From assembly GCA_963750995.1 (NCBI GenBank), contig CAVVST010000006.1:120498-184497 (forward strand): a DNA stretch of 64,000 nt. Reading direction: 5' to 3'. This stretch comes from CAVVST01 sp963750995. Lineage in GTDB: Bacteria; Acidobacteriota; Vicinamibacteria; Vicinamibacterales; UBA2999. Each line of letters starts with the position of its first letter. The first letter of the stretch is position 1. The notes under the pieces are model-generated. The model searched no databases. It was not told the origin of the DNA and saw only the letters and a list, made by a program, of their open reading frames with translations. A program made the position numbers and the translations under genes. This document shows, piece by piece, positions 63,296 through 64,000 of the stretch.

Positions 63296-64000
63296 TCACG
63301 ATGCGGGTTCGATACGCATCACCGTTCCGGACGTGTCGCCGTAGGCCACGAAGTAGATCAACCCGTCCGGGCCCTGTCTCACATCCCGGACTCGTTGGCC
63401 AATACCGGTAAACAAGGCTTCGCGGACTTGCGTGAACAGCACCTCACCCGACTTGGGCGTTGTCCTGAAGGCCACGCGGTGCACCTGGCCGCTCGCCAGC
63501 CCACCTACGAGCAGATTGCCCTTCCACTTCGGAAATCTGTCGCCGGTGTATAACATCATGCCCGAGATATTCACGGCTGGCACCCAGGAAATATACGGCT
63601 CGGTGAGCATGACACCTCTCGGAGCCGGAGGAGTGGGGTTGCCGCCACCAAGGCCCATCAGACCAACGAACGGCCACCCGTAATTGCCACCAGCCTTCAG
63701 GATGTTGACCTCGTCCCCGTGTTCGTTGATCCAGATCTCACCGGTGTCCGGGTGAACCGCGATGCCGTGGAGGGCGCGATGGCCGTATGTGAAGACCTCG
63801 GGCCGGCGATCCGCCTGCCCGATGAAAGGATTACCGGGCGCTGGAGTGCCGTCGTCTCGTAGACGAAGGACCTTCCCGCCGTGGCTGTTCAGGTCCTGTG
63901 CATATCCATCCTGGTTGTGATGCGAGACGGCCATGTATAGCAGTCCCTCGCGGTCGAAGGCGATTCGGGTATGGGGGTTTCCGTTTTGAGTGGAAACGGC
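63296..64000 (-). CDS. PQQ-type glucose/sorbosone dehydrogenase family protein (5' partial)
   Basis: C-terminal 234 residues of a soluble six-bladed beta-propeller sugar dehydrogenase (GSDH/Yli-like). LNSHGGKVLRLRDDGTPAPG, VFTYGHRALHGIAVHPDTGE, IWINEHGDEVNILKAGGNYG (the HGxDE-like PQQ/calcium site), GLASGQVHRVAF and VRQGPDGLIYFVAYGDTSGT. The gene continues beyond base 64000. Probably periplasmic; PQQ dependence is inferred from the family. Confidence 0.9.
   Translation of the reverse strand, partial: AVSTQNGNPHTRIAFDREGLLYMAVSHHNQDGYAQDLNSHGGKVLRLRDDGTPAPGNPFIGQADRRPEVFTYGHRALHGIAVHPDTGEIWINEHGDEVNILKAGGNYGWPFVGLMGLGGGNPTPPAPRGVMLTEPYISWVPAVNISGMMLYTGDRFPKWKGNLLVGGLASGQVHRVAFRTTPKSGEVLFTQVREALFTGIGQRVRDVRQGPDGLIYFVAYGDTSGTVMRIEPAS

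Noticed and set aside
1..64000. CRISPR array
   Set aside because: No set of identical direct repeats with regular unique spacers was seen. The word arrays are degenerate and much shorter.

Overview
The window is a high-GC bacterial chromosome segment with dense, mostly overlapping genes. It holds no phage, integrase, insertion sequence or CRISPR array. The best fit is an uncultured or draft-quality member of the Acidobacteriota, probably of the Vicinamibacteria type. The main evidence is a VWFA-related protein of the acidobacterial kind (13165-14460), a DUF6152 protein next to two paralogous secreted proteins (40634-43056), and the overall gene content. This placement is an inference from gene families, not from a marker phylogeny.

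Layout. 2-1536: end of an oligoendopeptidase F. 1533-7440 (minus): a receiver-domain regulator, hemE, hemG, an exported O-methyltransferase, arginase and an exported kinase-like protein. 7504-9500 (plus): two uncharacterised genes and a TVP38/DedA membrane protein. 9454-13070 (minus): rpiB-gnd-zwf-pgl, a compact oxidative pentose phosphate operon. 13165-19562: VWFA protein, LysR regulator, orphan DNA methyltransferase, two small uncharacterised proteins, D-Ala-D-Ala carboxypeptidase and an FdhE-like protein. 19610-24048: glgA, trxA, trxB, a DinB protein and mnmA, followed by a cysteine desulfurase (24053-25223). 25404-35837 (plus): bactofilin, a methyltransferase, a SAM hydroxide adenosyltransferase, acyl-CoA dehydrogenase, glpX, an MFS transporter, a GH99-like secreted protein, hflX, a TPR lipoprotein and pgsA.

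35849-52854 is an exopolysaccharide locus. Ugd makes UDP-glucuronate, a Uxs-type decarboxylase makes UDP-xylose, GalE supplies UDP-galactose, a polyprenyl glycosylphosphotransferase starts the lipid-linked glycan, and five glycosyltransferases extend it. An MsbA-type ABC exporter closes the locus. It is interrupted at 40634-45800 by the DUF6152 group, an SGNH hydrolase and a trypsin-like protease. 52966-58923 is a housekeeping block: yicC-gmk-rpoZ-coaBC-udg-priA. It is followed by an M50 protease, HU, der, a MerR regulator, tRNA-Pro, a secreted protein of unknown function and the 3' end of a sugar dehydrogenase.

Two window-wide properties matter. First, reading frames break very often between about 11.8 and 35.3 kb, inside genes that should be functional. 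Protein similarity continues in another frame each time, so I read these as draft-sequence indels and annotate whole genes across them. Second, the window carries several families of short palindromic or degenerate repeats. They lie in spacers and also, in frame, inside the linkers of housekeeping proteins (PriA, uracil-DNA glycosylase, Der and the kinase-like protein), resembling the in-frame palindromic elements known from Rickettsia. This is the most unusual signal I can see.
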